Below are positions 1-7,073 of a stretch of DNA of 23,773 nt, in pieces. The notes under the pieces were generated by a model. It did no database searches. It had not been told where the DNA came from and saw only the letters and a list, made by a program, of their open reading frames with translations. The position numbers and the translations under genes are program-made. This DNA is from Dehalococcoidia bacterium UBA1141. Its GTDB lineage: Bacteria > Chloroflexota > Dehalococcoidia > Lucifugimonadales > UBA3495. Location of the stretch: the NCBI GenBank assembly GCA_002311385.1, contig DCAE01000121.1:1-23773 (forward strand), in the 5' to 3' direction. Within the stretch, counting starts at the first letter, position 1; each line of letters begins with the position of its first letter.

Positions 1-11
1 CCAGGGTACTG

Positions 12-338
12 GTGGACGATTTTTCATGGCGTTTCACGGGCTCTTTGGATGTTGAAGATACAGCTTATTCCCAGCCGAGTCCCGAATTTCATTGCGACAT
101 TAGTTTTGATGCTCGAGCGGGTGAAACGGTAGGGCAAGCGATAGAACGATTGGAAATTGAGTCGAGAACACAAGTCGCGGAGGCCATACAGGAGTTGACG
201 AGGTTCGTTAAACCCCTTCCACGCGGTAGAGTGCCCATCCGGACTAGGGAAAGCCTCCGGAGATATGCCGAATGGTTTTATCGACATAAGGTCGCCGGAG
301 AGTCCTTCCGTTTATGGCTGGTTCACCGAGGGATTTGA
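12..338 (+). CDS. Truncated hypothetical protein at the left edge, C-terminus replaced
   Basis: The product is about 108 aa from a GTG start. The frame is open to the left edge, so the true start may lie outside the window, and no clear ribosome site is visible. Residues about 35-65 are an amphipathic, probably helical segment. They are followed by a basic region (RGRVPIRTRESLRRYAEW) and FYRHKVAGES, which resembles the end of a helix-turn-helix-type domain; I do not recognise a family. The last ten or so residues (RLWLVHRGI) come from reading a cyclase-gene remnant at 310-387 in the wrong frame. The native C-terminus therefore appears to have been lost by recombination near position 309. The function is unknown, and it may be a dead gene. 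Confidence 0.5.
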   Translation: MDDFSWRFTGSLDVEDTAYSQPSPEFHCDISFDARAGETVGQAIERLEIESRTQVAEAIQELTRFVKPLPRGRVPIRTRESLRRYAEWFYRHKVAGESFRLWLVHRGI

Positions 339-387
339 CACTCCTGACTTGGTTGACGCCAAGGCGATGCTTGAAGATCTGTGGTGA
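310..387 (+). pseudogene. 3'-terminal relic of an adenylate/guanylate cyclase-type gene
   Basis: Read from position 310, a frame different from the overlapping ORF gives 25 codons and then TGA at 385-387. The peptide contains YGWFTEGFDTPDLVDAK and ends MLEDLW. From memory, YGWFTEGFDT-x-DL-x-EAK-x-LL is the very common C-terminal end of large bacterial adenylate cyclase proteins with AAA/TPR regions. Nothing upstream in this frame continues the protein, since the sequence before 310 codes for something else in another frame. It is therefore a short gene tail left by a deletion or recombination. The inverted repeat arm at 398-443 begins 11 bp after its stop. Confidence 0.65.
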
Positions 388-397
388 CCAGCTTATC

Positions 398-443
398 GCC
401 ACCAACACCGCCAGTCCGTGTTTCCGGTGTAGTTCGACTCTAC
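398..443 (-). repeat. Inverted dispersed repeat, arm 1 (partner 8280-8325)
   Basis: The reverse complement of this segment matches 8280-8325 at 41 of 46 positions by hand alignment. The match includes an exact 19-bp core (AACACGGACTGGCGGTGTT) and an exact 12-bp end (GTAGAGTCGAAC). On the plus strand this arm can form GTGTAG-TTCGACT-CTACGC (427-445), which has the geometry of a tRNA T-arm with a 7-nt TTCGANT loop. No matching acceptor, D or anticodon arms are evident, so it is not a complete tRNA. It may be a mobile-element end or an attachment-site fragment derived from a tRNA-like gene. That identity is inference; the repeat itself is seen directly. Confidence 0.7.
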
Positions 444-546
444 GCAAACGCAGCAGCATACAGGCGTGAACTTGTGGCTGCTGCTAACAAAAGTCCGGGC
501 TCGTGCACTCTACGAGGGCGCATATCCACGGAGTGCTCATGTCCGG

Positions 547-576
547 TTAACGAATGATTGGCGGAGTTCCTATAAA
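547..576 (+). promoter_or_regulatory. Candidate sigma-70 promoter for the Rieske gene
   Basis: TTAACG (547-552), an 18-nt spacer and TATAAA (571-576). The predicted transcript start near 583 lies after the GTG at 579. This favours the ATG at 594 as the translation start of the Rieske protein. Confidence 0.4.
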
Positions 577-593
577 GTGTGAGATTTAAGACT

Positions 594-2351
594 ATGGCTG
601 CATCAATTGCTGGGCTAGTTAACGCGGGCACGTTAGACCGACTGAAAGAACGCGGTTGCACGGTGATTACCGGCGGTGGTCACGTGATCGCTGTCTTCTA
701 TCACGATGGCCGGGTTTTTGCGGTGGACAACCGGTGCCCGCACATGGGTTTTCCATTGAACCGTGGCAGCGTCAAGCACGGTATTCTAACCTGCCACTGG
801 CATCACGCCAGGTTCGACCTCTCCAGCGGCGGCACCTTCAATCCTTTTGCCGACGACGTACGGAGCTTCCCTGTGAGTGTTGTGGACGGAGAAGTGTGGG
901 TAAACCCGGAACCACCCATGCGGGATGAAGAAAAACACTGGACCGCTCGATTGAATGATGGTCTGGAGCAGAATCTCAGGCTGGTCATCGCCAAAGCTGT
1001 GCTTGGACTTGAAGCCGCAGGCTGTGATTACCGAGTTCCTCTCCGTATAGGAGCTAGCTTTGGCACCACCAACTCCGCAGCGGGATGGAGTGCTGCACTT
1101 ACCATTTTGACTTCGACAGCCAACATACTGCCTTATCTGAATGCTGATGACAAGCCACGAGCTTTGTACCAGGGATTGCTCCATGTTGCCCGGGAGTGTG
1201 CAGGCAAACCACCGCGATTTACCGTCGACCCGCTTCCCAGCGGTGAGACTCGCCCAGAGGTTCTAAAAAGCTGGTTTCGCAGCTTTATTGATGTTAGGGA
1301 CGACGAAGGTGCGGAGCGCTGCCTGAGCACCGCCATCGGGTTAGGACTACCGCCCGAGAGTATTGCGGACATGCTGTTCGCAGCCGCGACCGACCACATC
1401 TACTTGGACGCAGGACATGTAGTGGACTTTGCCAACAAAGCTTTCGAGTTGTTGGACCACATCGGTTGGGAGCACGCGGACCAGGTTCTCACCAGCATTG
1501 TCCACGGGATGGCCAGCGCCAGGCGCAGCCAGGAACTTAGTTCTTGGCGGTCTCCGATAGATATTGCGTCGCTGGTTTGGCAGTCGCGAGAAGAGCTTCC
1601 TGCGCTCATAGACGGTTCCCTGAGGAGTAATGGTACTTGGCAAGGCGAAGCCGAGTTAGCACGACAGTTGCTGGGAGATGACCCAGCCGCGATTTTAGAT
1701 TCGATTAAAAAAGCTATAGTATCGGGGGCCAACGCCGAATCCCTGGGCTCAACCGTGGCCTATGCCGCGTTCCTTAGAATGGCGCATTTTCATACTTCCA
1801 ACGAGTTCAGGGACTGGGATACCGTACACAACACCTTGACAGCCGCAAACGCGTTACACCAAGCATTGCGGCGGGCGCCCTCGGCCGAACTACTAAGAGG
1901 GGTTTTCGATATTGCCATGAGTATCTACTTGGATAGGTTCCTAAATATGCCGCCTCAGCGCATACCTGAACTCGAGAATGGAACTATAGACGGCGAGGCT
2001 TTGCTGGCTGAATTGCTTGAGCGCATAGATGTTCGCCAGCAAGTAGAGGAAGTGGCACAAATCGTGTCCCGATACATTTCGGGAGGCGGAGACGGTAGCG
2101 CGCTGCAGGCCACTTTGGGCCAGTTGGTGCTTCTGGAGGACTCGGATTTCCACGCGTTCCAGATTGTTGATGCCGGCTTTAAGCAGTTCCAAACCCGTCA
2201 AGACTCGGAGGACGGGCGTCATGTTATGATCGGCCTGTCCAGGTTCCTAGCGGCTCATTCCCCCACGCCGAGGGCTTCGGCTCAGACCTACCAAATTGCG
2301 CTTCGCTTGCAAAGAGGGGAAGAGATTTTCTGGGATTCTCAGACTGTCTGA
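594..2351 (+). CDS. Rieske [2Fe-2S] protein with a long helical C-terminal domain
   Basis: The ATG at 594 gives 585 aa; an in-frame GTG at 579 would add five residues. Residues about 5-105 are a Rieske ferredoxin-type domain with CPHMGF (Cys48, His50) and CHWH (Cys67, His70), the usual two-Cys/two-His ligands of a [2Fe-2S] cluster. The remaining roughly 470 residues are mostly alpha-helical and free of membrane segments. They contain several conserved-looking His-rich stretches (HVVDFANKAFELLDHIGWEH, MAHFHTSNEF), and I cannot assign them to a family. The protein has no signal peptide, so it is probably cytoplasmic. The Rieske part could feed electrons to the helical part or act as a redox sensor; that is inference. 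It is convergent with the nitroreductase gene, 29 bp away. Dedicated Rieske ferredoxins are only about 100 aa long, so the large fusion is the unusual feature. Confidence 0.85.
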   Translation: MAASIAGLVNAGTLDRLKERGCTVITGGGHVIAVFYHDGRVFAVDNRCPHMGFPLNRGSVKHGILTCHWHHARFDLSSGGTFNPFADDVRSFPVSVVDGEVWVNPEPPMRDEEKHWTARLNDGLEQNLRLVIAKAVLGLEAAGCDYRVPLRIGASFGTTNSAAGWSAALTILTSTANILPYLNADDKPRALYQGLLHVARECAGKPPRFTVDPLPSGETRPEVLKSWFRSFIDVRDDEGAERCLSTAIGLGLPPESIADMLFAAATDHIYLDAGHVVDFANKAFELLDHIGWEHADQVLTSIVHGMASARRSQELSSWRSPIDIASLVWQSREELPALIDGSLRSNGTWQGEAELARQLLGDDPAAILDSIKKAIVSGANAESLGSTVAYAAFLRMAHFHTSNEFRDWDTVHNTLTAANALHQALRRAPSAELLRGVFDIAMSIYLDRFLNMPPQRIPELENGTIDGEALLAELLERIDVRQQVEEVAQIVSRYISGGGDGSALQATLGQLVLLEDSDFHAFQIVDAGFKQFQTRQDSEDGRHVMIGLSRFLAAHSPTPRASAQTYQIALRLQRGEEIFWDSQTV

Positions 2352-2380
2352 ATACGGTTGTAGTTTCAGGACGCTATGAG

Positions 2381-2998
2381 CTACTCGTGCCAGTAAACAA
2401 AATTGGTGACTGGCGTGCGGAACGAAGCGGGAGACTCCGCAGGTATACCAACAGATAACAAGGTAGCCAAGGTCCAGTCTTCTTCCGCCCCCAGCGTTAC
2501 TTTAAGGTTGGGATGCCGTGTTGCCCCGCCTGTTTCCCAGGTTACCGCCAAACCTTCAGCGACGCCAGCCAAAGAGATGTTGTGCGCGGCGCAACAGACC
2601 GAAGCGTAGTTTTCCTGGGTAACCTCGTCGTTGGTACCAGGCACGCAATAAATGTAAATCAAGACCGGGGCATCTAAAATCGACTTGCGGCTGGCCTCAG
2701 CCCGTCTTGGGTCTCCCCTCCGCTCCATGGAAACCTCATAAGCTTGGTCGCCAAGTGTGTGCCGAAGCGGGCTTGCCGCATTTACTACAAAGAAGCGCCA
2801 AGGCTCCGTCAAGCGGTGGTTCGGCGCCCACACGGCAGCTTCAAGCATCCGCTCTAGCGCCACCTTTGGCACCGCTTCGTCCTTGAACTGCCAAGCCATC
2901 CGGCGCTGATACAACGCTTGGTAAACGCTTACATCCGTCCCAAGGGCAGTAATCTCGTCAACAGCTAGCTTTACGACCTTGCCATCATTAGCAGTCAT
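2381..2998 (-). CDS. Nitroreductase-family FMN oxidoreductase
   Basis: The product is 205 aa, normal for single-domain nitroreductases. Family features are RRMAWQFKDEAVP and EAAVWAPNHRLTEPWRF near residues 32-70, which is the FMN-phosphate/isoalloxazine binding region of this fold. NYASVCCAAHNISLAG at about 130-145 is the central dimer-interface helix, and ATLLSVGIPAE lies near the end. Such enzymes use NAD(P)H to reduce nitro, quinone or other electron-poor substrates as FMN-bound homodimers in the cytoplasm. The 'APNHRLTEPWRF' form resembles the YdjA-like branch; the actual substrate is unknown. The start is supported by an AAGGATAAGG ribosome site just upstream. The HIT gene lies 272 bp upstream on the same strand, which is probably too far for a tight operon. 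Confidence 0.9.
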   Translation of the reverse strand: MTANDGKVVKLAVDEITALGTDVSVYQALYQRRMAWQFKDEAVPKVALERMLEAAVWAPNHRLTEPWRFFVVNAASPLRHTLGDQAYEVSMERRGDPRRAEASRKSILDAPVLIYIYCVPGTNDEVTQENYASVCCAAHNISLAGVAEGLAVTWETGGATRHPNLKVTLGAEEDWTLATLLSVGIPAESPASFRTPVTNFVYWHE

Positions 2999-3270
2999 CG
3001 CCTTATCCTTTTATAATCTGCCTTTATTTGATAATCCAACCCCGATTGGCAGCGTATACCTGTTAATTTAGGCGATGTACCCTTAGCGGCACGTAATATC
3101 CGCCCGATAAAGCACGGTAACTATCCGGCGCTCAGCGGCGGCGGGGAGATGGCCAGATTCGCTCCGCCAAGGAATCCCGCCGATGGCAACGCGCGGCAGT
3201 TTTGAGCCGTCCCCCCGCTGTCCGCTACAGCGAGTTGTTAACTGGCTGAGTCGAATCCATGAAGAACAAC

Positions 3271-3750
3271 CTATAGCTGGCTTCCAATCTGCTCTGCAGC
3301 ATCATCCAGTTCTTCTCGGGCTGGCTTGTTTCCGTATTCCGGTCCGAATCGCAGGCCAAACCCGTCACCTACAAATCGAGGGAACACATGAAGGTGAACG
3401 TGGAATACATCCTGGCCTGCCGCCTCGCCGTCTGCCAGGAACATGTTCACCCCCTCGCATTTGACATCGCTTCTTCGCAACGCAATTGCAATCCTGTGGG
3501 CTATTCGAAATATATGTCCGCCTGTTTCTTCATGCAAGTCGGCAAGAAACATGGCGTGCTGCTTGGGAATGATCAGCACATGCCCAGGGTTCACCGGCTG
3601 GATATCCATGAAGGCAGATACCAATTCATCTTCAAACACCACGCTGGAGGGGAGATCTCCGGCTAGAATGTCGCAAAAGACACAGCTGCTCATAGTATAC
3701 CGCTGGGCTTGCGAACGGTTGTATACCTGATCGCTAGAACTTGGTGTCAT
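3271..3750 (-). CDS. HIT-family (histidine triad) nucleotide-binding hydrolase
   Basis: The product is 159 aa from the ATG at 3750, which has AAGG about ten bases upstream and a good promoter candidate beyond it. An internal ATG (residue 20, MSSCVFCDIL) is the usual start position in the family but has no visible ribosome site. The HIT signature is HVHLHVF (His117, 119, 121), and the middle His is the nucleophile toward nucleoside phosphoramidates or dinucleotides. CVFC near residues 23-26 is the first half of the zinc-binding motif of many HIT proteins. GHVLIIPKQH (56-65) is the typical strand and helix before the active site. It is probably a cytoplasmic homodimer. It is divergent from the cupin gene; no functional partner is evident. 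Confidence 0.9.
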   Translation of the reverse strand: MTPSSSDQVYNRSQAQRYTMSSCVFCDILAGDLPSSVVFEDELVSAFMDIQPVNPGHVLIIPKQHAMFLADLHEETGGHIFRIAHRIAIALRRSDVKCEGVNMFLADGEAAGQDVFHVHLHVFPRFVGDGFGLRFGPEYGNKPAREELDDAAEQIGSQL

Positions 3751-3802
3751 GGGTTATTTACCTTAATTTAACTACAATCCACTATTACCAGGGGCATGTA
3801 TG

Positions 3803-3830
3803 AGTATAAACCGTAGGACGCCAATGCCAA
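3803..3830 (-). promoter_or_regulatory. Candidate sigma-70 promoter for the HIT gene
   Basis: On the minus strand: TTGGCA (3830-3825), a 16-nt spacer and TATACT (3808-3803). The predicted start near 3796 gives a leader of about 46 nt before the ATG at 3750. Confidence 0.5.
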
Positions 3831-4001
3831 CAGCCTCGGATCGATTTAACTACTTTCATCTTTGACCAAAGGTGCCTATAATCCACCGCAAACCCTCGGA
3901 TGGCCGGAACGGAATGCTCCGGCAGGCTGCGATCTTGGGTAGCTTACGATGGGTGGAGACACGGACGATTCGCAGTCGAGCAAGCCGAGCTAGGAGGAGC
4001 C

Positions 4002-4445
4002 ATGCCCATAATTAAGAAACAGGACAACAACACCAGAGAGGGATCAAGCCCAGGTTTGGAAGTTCGCGACATAGTGGGCGCTGAACAAGGCACTCATGCC
4101 CTCAAAATCGGAGAAGTGACCATTGCCCCAAACACCAGGTTGCCCAGGCACATTCACACAAATACCGAAGAGGTCATGATAGTGCTTGAGGGCACGTTGG
4201 ACGCCGTTGTAGGCCGCGAACGAATGACGATAACTCCTGGCCACGCGGTTCTGGCGCCGGCCGGAACCACCCACGGTTTCGTCAATCGCTCCGACGAGGT
4301 GGCTCGCATACTGTTCATTTTTCCTACTCATACACCGGACCGAGTACAGTCCAGAGTCGAAGGCGCCACGTCGGGATTTGTTTCAGAAGCTGGCCTAAGC
4401 GGTTACAGGTCGCCGCAAGACCGGCCCCTGGAGCACCGAGATTAG
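4002..4445 (+). CDS. Small single-domain cupin protein
   Basis: The product is 147 aa. The frame is open from 3900, but the start at 4002 is chosen because AGGAGG lies at 3992-3997 and the cupin fold begins soon after. Cupin motif 1 is present as PRHIHTNTEEVMIVLEG (HxH...E metal ligands). Motif 2 is GHAVLAPAGTTHGFVN, matching G(X)5PXG(X)2H(X)3N. All four usual metal ligands (three His, one Glu) can therefore be placed. Single cupins of this kind bind a divalent metal and act as dioxygenases, isomerases or sensors; the reaction cannot be predicted. The amidohydrolase gene follows 79 bp downstream on the same strand but has its own promoter. A functional link between the two is possible but only inferred. 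Confidence 0.85.
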   Translation: MPIIKKQDNNTREGSSPGLEVRDIVGAEQGTHALKIGEVTIAPNTRLPRHIHTNTEEVMIVLEGTLDAVVGRERMTITPGHAVLAPAGTTHGFVNRSDEVARILFIFPTHTPDRVQSRVEGATSGFVSEAGLSGYRSPQDRPLEHRD

Positions 4446-4448
4446 AGC

Positions 4449-4476
4449 TTGACCTGTAGATTTCTCCTGATACAAT
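4449..4476 (+). promoter_or_regulatory. Sigma-70-like promoter of the amidohydrolase gene
   Basis: TTGACC (4449-4454), a 16-nt spacer and TACAAT (4471-4476). The predicted transcript start near 4483 gives a leader of about 40 nt containing the AAGGAG ribosome site. It starts just after the cupin stop codon. Confidence 0.6.
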
Positions 4477-4524
4477 TATCTCTGCTCCAATTCCAGCACA
4501 TACAGATATAGATAAGGAGAAACT

Positions 4525-6360
4525 ATGCCGGAATTCGATAAAATTATTCGAAATGGTACGATAATTGATGGAACGGGTGGTATGCCAGCCTACCGCGGTG
4601 ACATAGCCATTAAGAATGGCAAAATCGCAATGATAAGCGGTCGGATTCTTGGTTCCGCCAAGGAGGAGTTGGATGCCACCGGGTGCATAGTTGCTCCTGG
4701 TGCGATCGACCTGCATAACCACTATGACCTCCAGTTGAACTGGGATCCATACGCAACCATGTCCGGCTGGCACGGGGTCACCTCTGTCGCGATCGGGCAG
4801 TGCGGGTTCGGGTTCGCGCCTTGCAAGCCCGAAGACCGGGAAGCCGCCATGCGTTTGCTCACCCGGATCGAGGCTATACCCCTGCAAACCATGGAGCTTG
4901 GCTTGAGCTGGGACTGGGAGACCTTCCCGCAATGGATGGATGCTCTGGCCAAGAAGCCTTTGGGCGTTAACGTAGGCGCCCTGGTACCCTTTAACCCCCT
5001 GCGCCTTTACGTCATGGGCCTCAACGATTCGAGGGAAAGGGTCAACGCGACCGAAAAGGAAACGAAGCAGATGCAGGCCATAGTCCGAGAGTCCATGGAG
5101 GCCGGTGCTTTCGGTTGGTCTTCGATGAAGACACTGCTTAACCGTCCAGACGACGGTCGTTTCATCCCCAGTCAAGTAGCCTCTAATGAAGAGTATTTGG
5201 CTTTGGCGGAGACGATGGCCGAGTTTGGCATAGGTAGTATCGGTTGGACCAGAGGGCAGGCTGAGCGCCCGCTTCCCCCTGGGGAGCCGGACTTGATGGG
5301 AGGCGCTGGGATAGAAGCAAACGCAGCTACCGGACTTCAATTCGACCCAGTCGAGGGTGATGTCCGTGGAGAAGGCCGGGACAACTTCTTGATCCAGATG
5401 GCCAAAGCATCGGGAAGGCCGCTTAATTATGGCGGTGTCAGCTACAGTGAGACGAACCCGGAACGCTATAAAGAGCAGCTAGCCTACCTGGAGAGAGCCC
5501 ATAAGGAAGGAGCAAACCTATTTGCACAGGCTTCGGGCGTACAAGTATCCCCGGTATTCGAACTGGCGGAATACAACGGGTTTGATGCTTTGCCCAATTG
5601 GATTGACCCCTTCATTGGCACGCCGGAAGAACGGATTGCCAAGCTGAATACCCCAGGCGTGCGGGATAAGATGAAACAGGATGTTGGTGGCGAATGGACA
5701 GGGATAGGCGGCACAGCCGACGTAGCGGCCAACTGGACCAAGATGCGAGTTGTCGAGGTCCGGAAAGACTCTAACCTCCAGTACGAGGGGATGAATATCG
5801 CCGAGTTGGCCGAGGCCACTGGTAAGCACCCAATGGACGCTATGCTGGATCTTGCCATCGACGAAGACCTGAGGACCGAATTCTCCACCGACCCCACGAC
5901 AGGCACCGACCCGGAGGCGATGAAAGAAATACTGAACCACCCCTACACCCATCCCTGCATATCGGATGGAGGCGCCCATGTCCGTTACTTAACCGTAGGG
6001 ATTTGGCCGGTCAACTTCTTGACCATGTGGGCAAGGGACCACGAGGCAATGTCACTGGAGAAAGCCCATTACAAAATGAGCGGCTTGCCCGCGTTCATCG
6101 CCGGGTTTACCGACCGCGGGGTACTAAAAGAAGGCTTTGCCGCCGACATAATCGTTTACGATTTGGACAAGCTGGGTCTTCAGTACGACAGTCCTATCTA
6201 CGATGACGACTTCCCTGGCGGGGAGAGAAGGCTTATCCAGAAAGCCAAGGGCATCCGGTATACTTTGGTGAACGGGGGAGTTACCTTCACCGAGGGCACA
6301 GTGTGCACCGACGCGACCCCTGGCAAGCTGCTCCGCAGCTACGACATGGTTAGCCGCTAA
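4525..6360 (+). CDS. D-aminoacylase-like (N-acyl-D-amino-acid deacylase) amidohydrolase
   Basis: The product is 611 aa, starting after AAGGAGAAACT. The N-terminal beta-sandwich (KIIRNGTIIDGTG, GDIAIKNGKI) is followed by the TIM-barrel metal motif APGAIDLHNHYD (His64, His66). GQCGFGFAPC (Cys93) corresponds to the conserved Cys of D-aminoacylases, and SDGGAH (Asp481, His485) gives the catalytic Asp. The C-terminus returns to the sandwich (GFAADIIVYDLDKLG). The fold and motifs fit amidohydrolase family 3, which hydrolyses N-acyl-D-amino acids, D-hydantoin-like or related amides. The family usually runs 480-600 aa, so this is a full-length member. It has no signal peptide and should be cytoplasmic. 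It is likely a monocistronic unit, with its own promoter at 4449-4476 and terminator at 6381-6413. The exact substrate is unknown. Confidence 0.9.
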   Translation: MPEFDKIIRNGTIIDGTGGMPAYRGDIAIKNGKIAMISGRILGSAKEELDATGCIVAPGAIDLHNHYDLQLNWDPYATMSGWHGVTSVAIGQCGFGFAPCKPEDREAAMRLLTRIEAIPLQTMELGLSWDWETFPQWMDALAKKPLGVNVGALVPFNPLRLYVMGLNDSRERVNATEKETKQMQAIVRESMEAGAFGWSSMKTLLNRPDDGRFIPSQVASNEEYLALAETMAEFGIGSIGWTRGQAERPLPPGEPDLMGGAGIEANAATGLQFDPVEGDVRGEGRDNFLIQMAKASGRPLNYGGVSYSETNPERYKEQLAYLERAHKEGANLFAQASGVQVSPVFELAEYNGFDALPNWIDPFIGTPEERIAKLNTPGVRDKMKQDVGGEWTGIGGTADVAANWTKMRVVEVRKDSNLQYEGMNIAELAEATGKHPMDAMLDLAIDEDLRTEFSTDPTTGTDPEAMKEILNHPYTHPCISDGGAHVRYLTVGIWPVNFLTMWARDHEAMSLEKAHYKMSGLPAFIAGFTDRGVLKEGFAADIIVYDLDKLGLQYDSPIYDDDFPGGERRLIQKAKGIRYTLVNGGVTFTEGTVCTDATPGKLLRSYDMVSR

Positions 6361-6380
6361 ACTTCTCCGAAATCAGGCAA

Positions 6381-6413
6381 GACAAAGGGCCCCAATAATT
6401 GGGGCCCTTTGTC
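6381..6413 (+). terminator. Rho-independent terminator of the amidohydrolase gene
   Basis: A perfect 15-bp stem (GACAAAGGGCCCCAA / TTGGGGCCCTTTGTC) with a TAA loop is followed by a T-rich run (TTTCTT). It lies 20 bp after the stop codon. Confidence 0.9.
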
Positions 6414-6703
6414 TTTCTTGGCATCCCACCCTTCTGTTTCGGGAAGTAGTTAACAGTCAAGGATCTAAGGAGCGTTTTTTTCGCCGTGGTCGCACGAAGA
6501 CTAGGGTCTTAAGTACAGAAAAAACCTACAGATTTAGCTTTGATGCGGCCCTAGGAAGGTCGATCTGACTAGAGGAAGAAAGGAGCCCGACTTCCCAATA
6601 CACCATCTCTAACACTGGAGGCAAGCTACCGTGTGCTGCCAGACAGCCCGCACTGATGGTATTTTCACTTATCTAATTTCCGCAAGGAGATTATGAGTAT
6701 CTT

Positions 6704-6979
6704 ATGATACCTAAGATTGCCATAATTTTTATTGGGGTAGCATTTGTTTTAGCTTGCGGAGGCATATCGACTTCGCAACCCATAATATTGGACAGATTGG
6801 TCCTTGACGAACAATCTGTGCCTACTGGATTCCATTTGGTGGGTCAAGAACAAATGAGCAACGACAGGGCGGCACAGGCATTCCCCCAAGCCGATTACGA
6901 AGCATGGGGCAGAATAGATGAAAACAGAGTTGAGTCCACTTGCTGGCTGAGCGATAACCAAGAGGGCCGCCATTTTTAG
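6704..6979 (+). CDS. Short lipoprotein, probably truncated
   Basis: The product is 91 aa. It begins with a lipoprotein signal: a short charged start, a hydrophobic run (IAIIFIGVAFVLA) and the lipobox LAC with Gly-Gly after the Cys, giving cleavage before Cys18. The mature part (LDEQSVPTGFHLVGQEQMSNDRAAQAF, residues about 34-60) looks like a genuine extracytoplasmic domain. The last 20 residues have atypical composition and the frame ends abruptly. An AAGGAG site (6684-6689) is 14 bases before this ATG but only 3 bases before another ATG at 6693, which opens a four-codon frame ending in TGA. The first gene start may thus have been altered. I infer a degraded member of a longer lipoprotein family; the function is unknown. 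Confidence 0.5.
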   Translation: MIPKIAIIFIGVAFVLACGGISTSQPIILDRLVLDEQSVPTGFHLVGQEQMSNDRAAQAFPQADYEAWGRIDENRVESTCWLSDNQEGRHF

Positions 6980-7015
6980 ACACGAAGATTCCGTGTCCTC
7001 TTCAACAATAACCAG

Positions 7016-7044
7016 TTGACGCGCTCCGGATGCCCTTTTATAGT
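7016..7044 (+). promoter_or_regulatory. Strong sigma-70-like promoter of the flavin monooxygenase gene
   Basis: TTGACG (7016-7021), an ideal 17-nt spacer and TATAGT (7039-7044). The predicted start near 7051 leaves a leader of about 23 nt carrying AAGGAGG (7062-7068). This fixes ATG 7074, rather than GTG 7059, as the start. Confidence 0.65.
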
Positions 7045-7073
7045 TCGAGGCATCCTGGGTGAAGGAGGCGGAC

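Noticed and set aside
427..445. tRNA or tmRNA gene suggested by a T-arm-like hairpin
   Set aside because: Only the T-arm folds; no matching acceptor stem, D-arm or anticodon arm lies at the expected distance, and the second copy breaks the stem.
3877..3882. Perfect TATAAT box upstream of the cupin gene
   Set aside because: The nearest TTGACC is only 9 bp upstream and the correct distance holds no -35 box, so I did not list it as a promoter.
4324..5340. A 338-codon open frame on the minus strand inside the amidohydrolase gene
   Set aside because: It is antisense to a clearly coding gene with intact catalytic motifs, and its translation is Arg/Gly/His-rich with no domain pattern.
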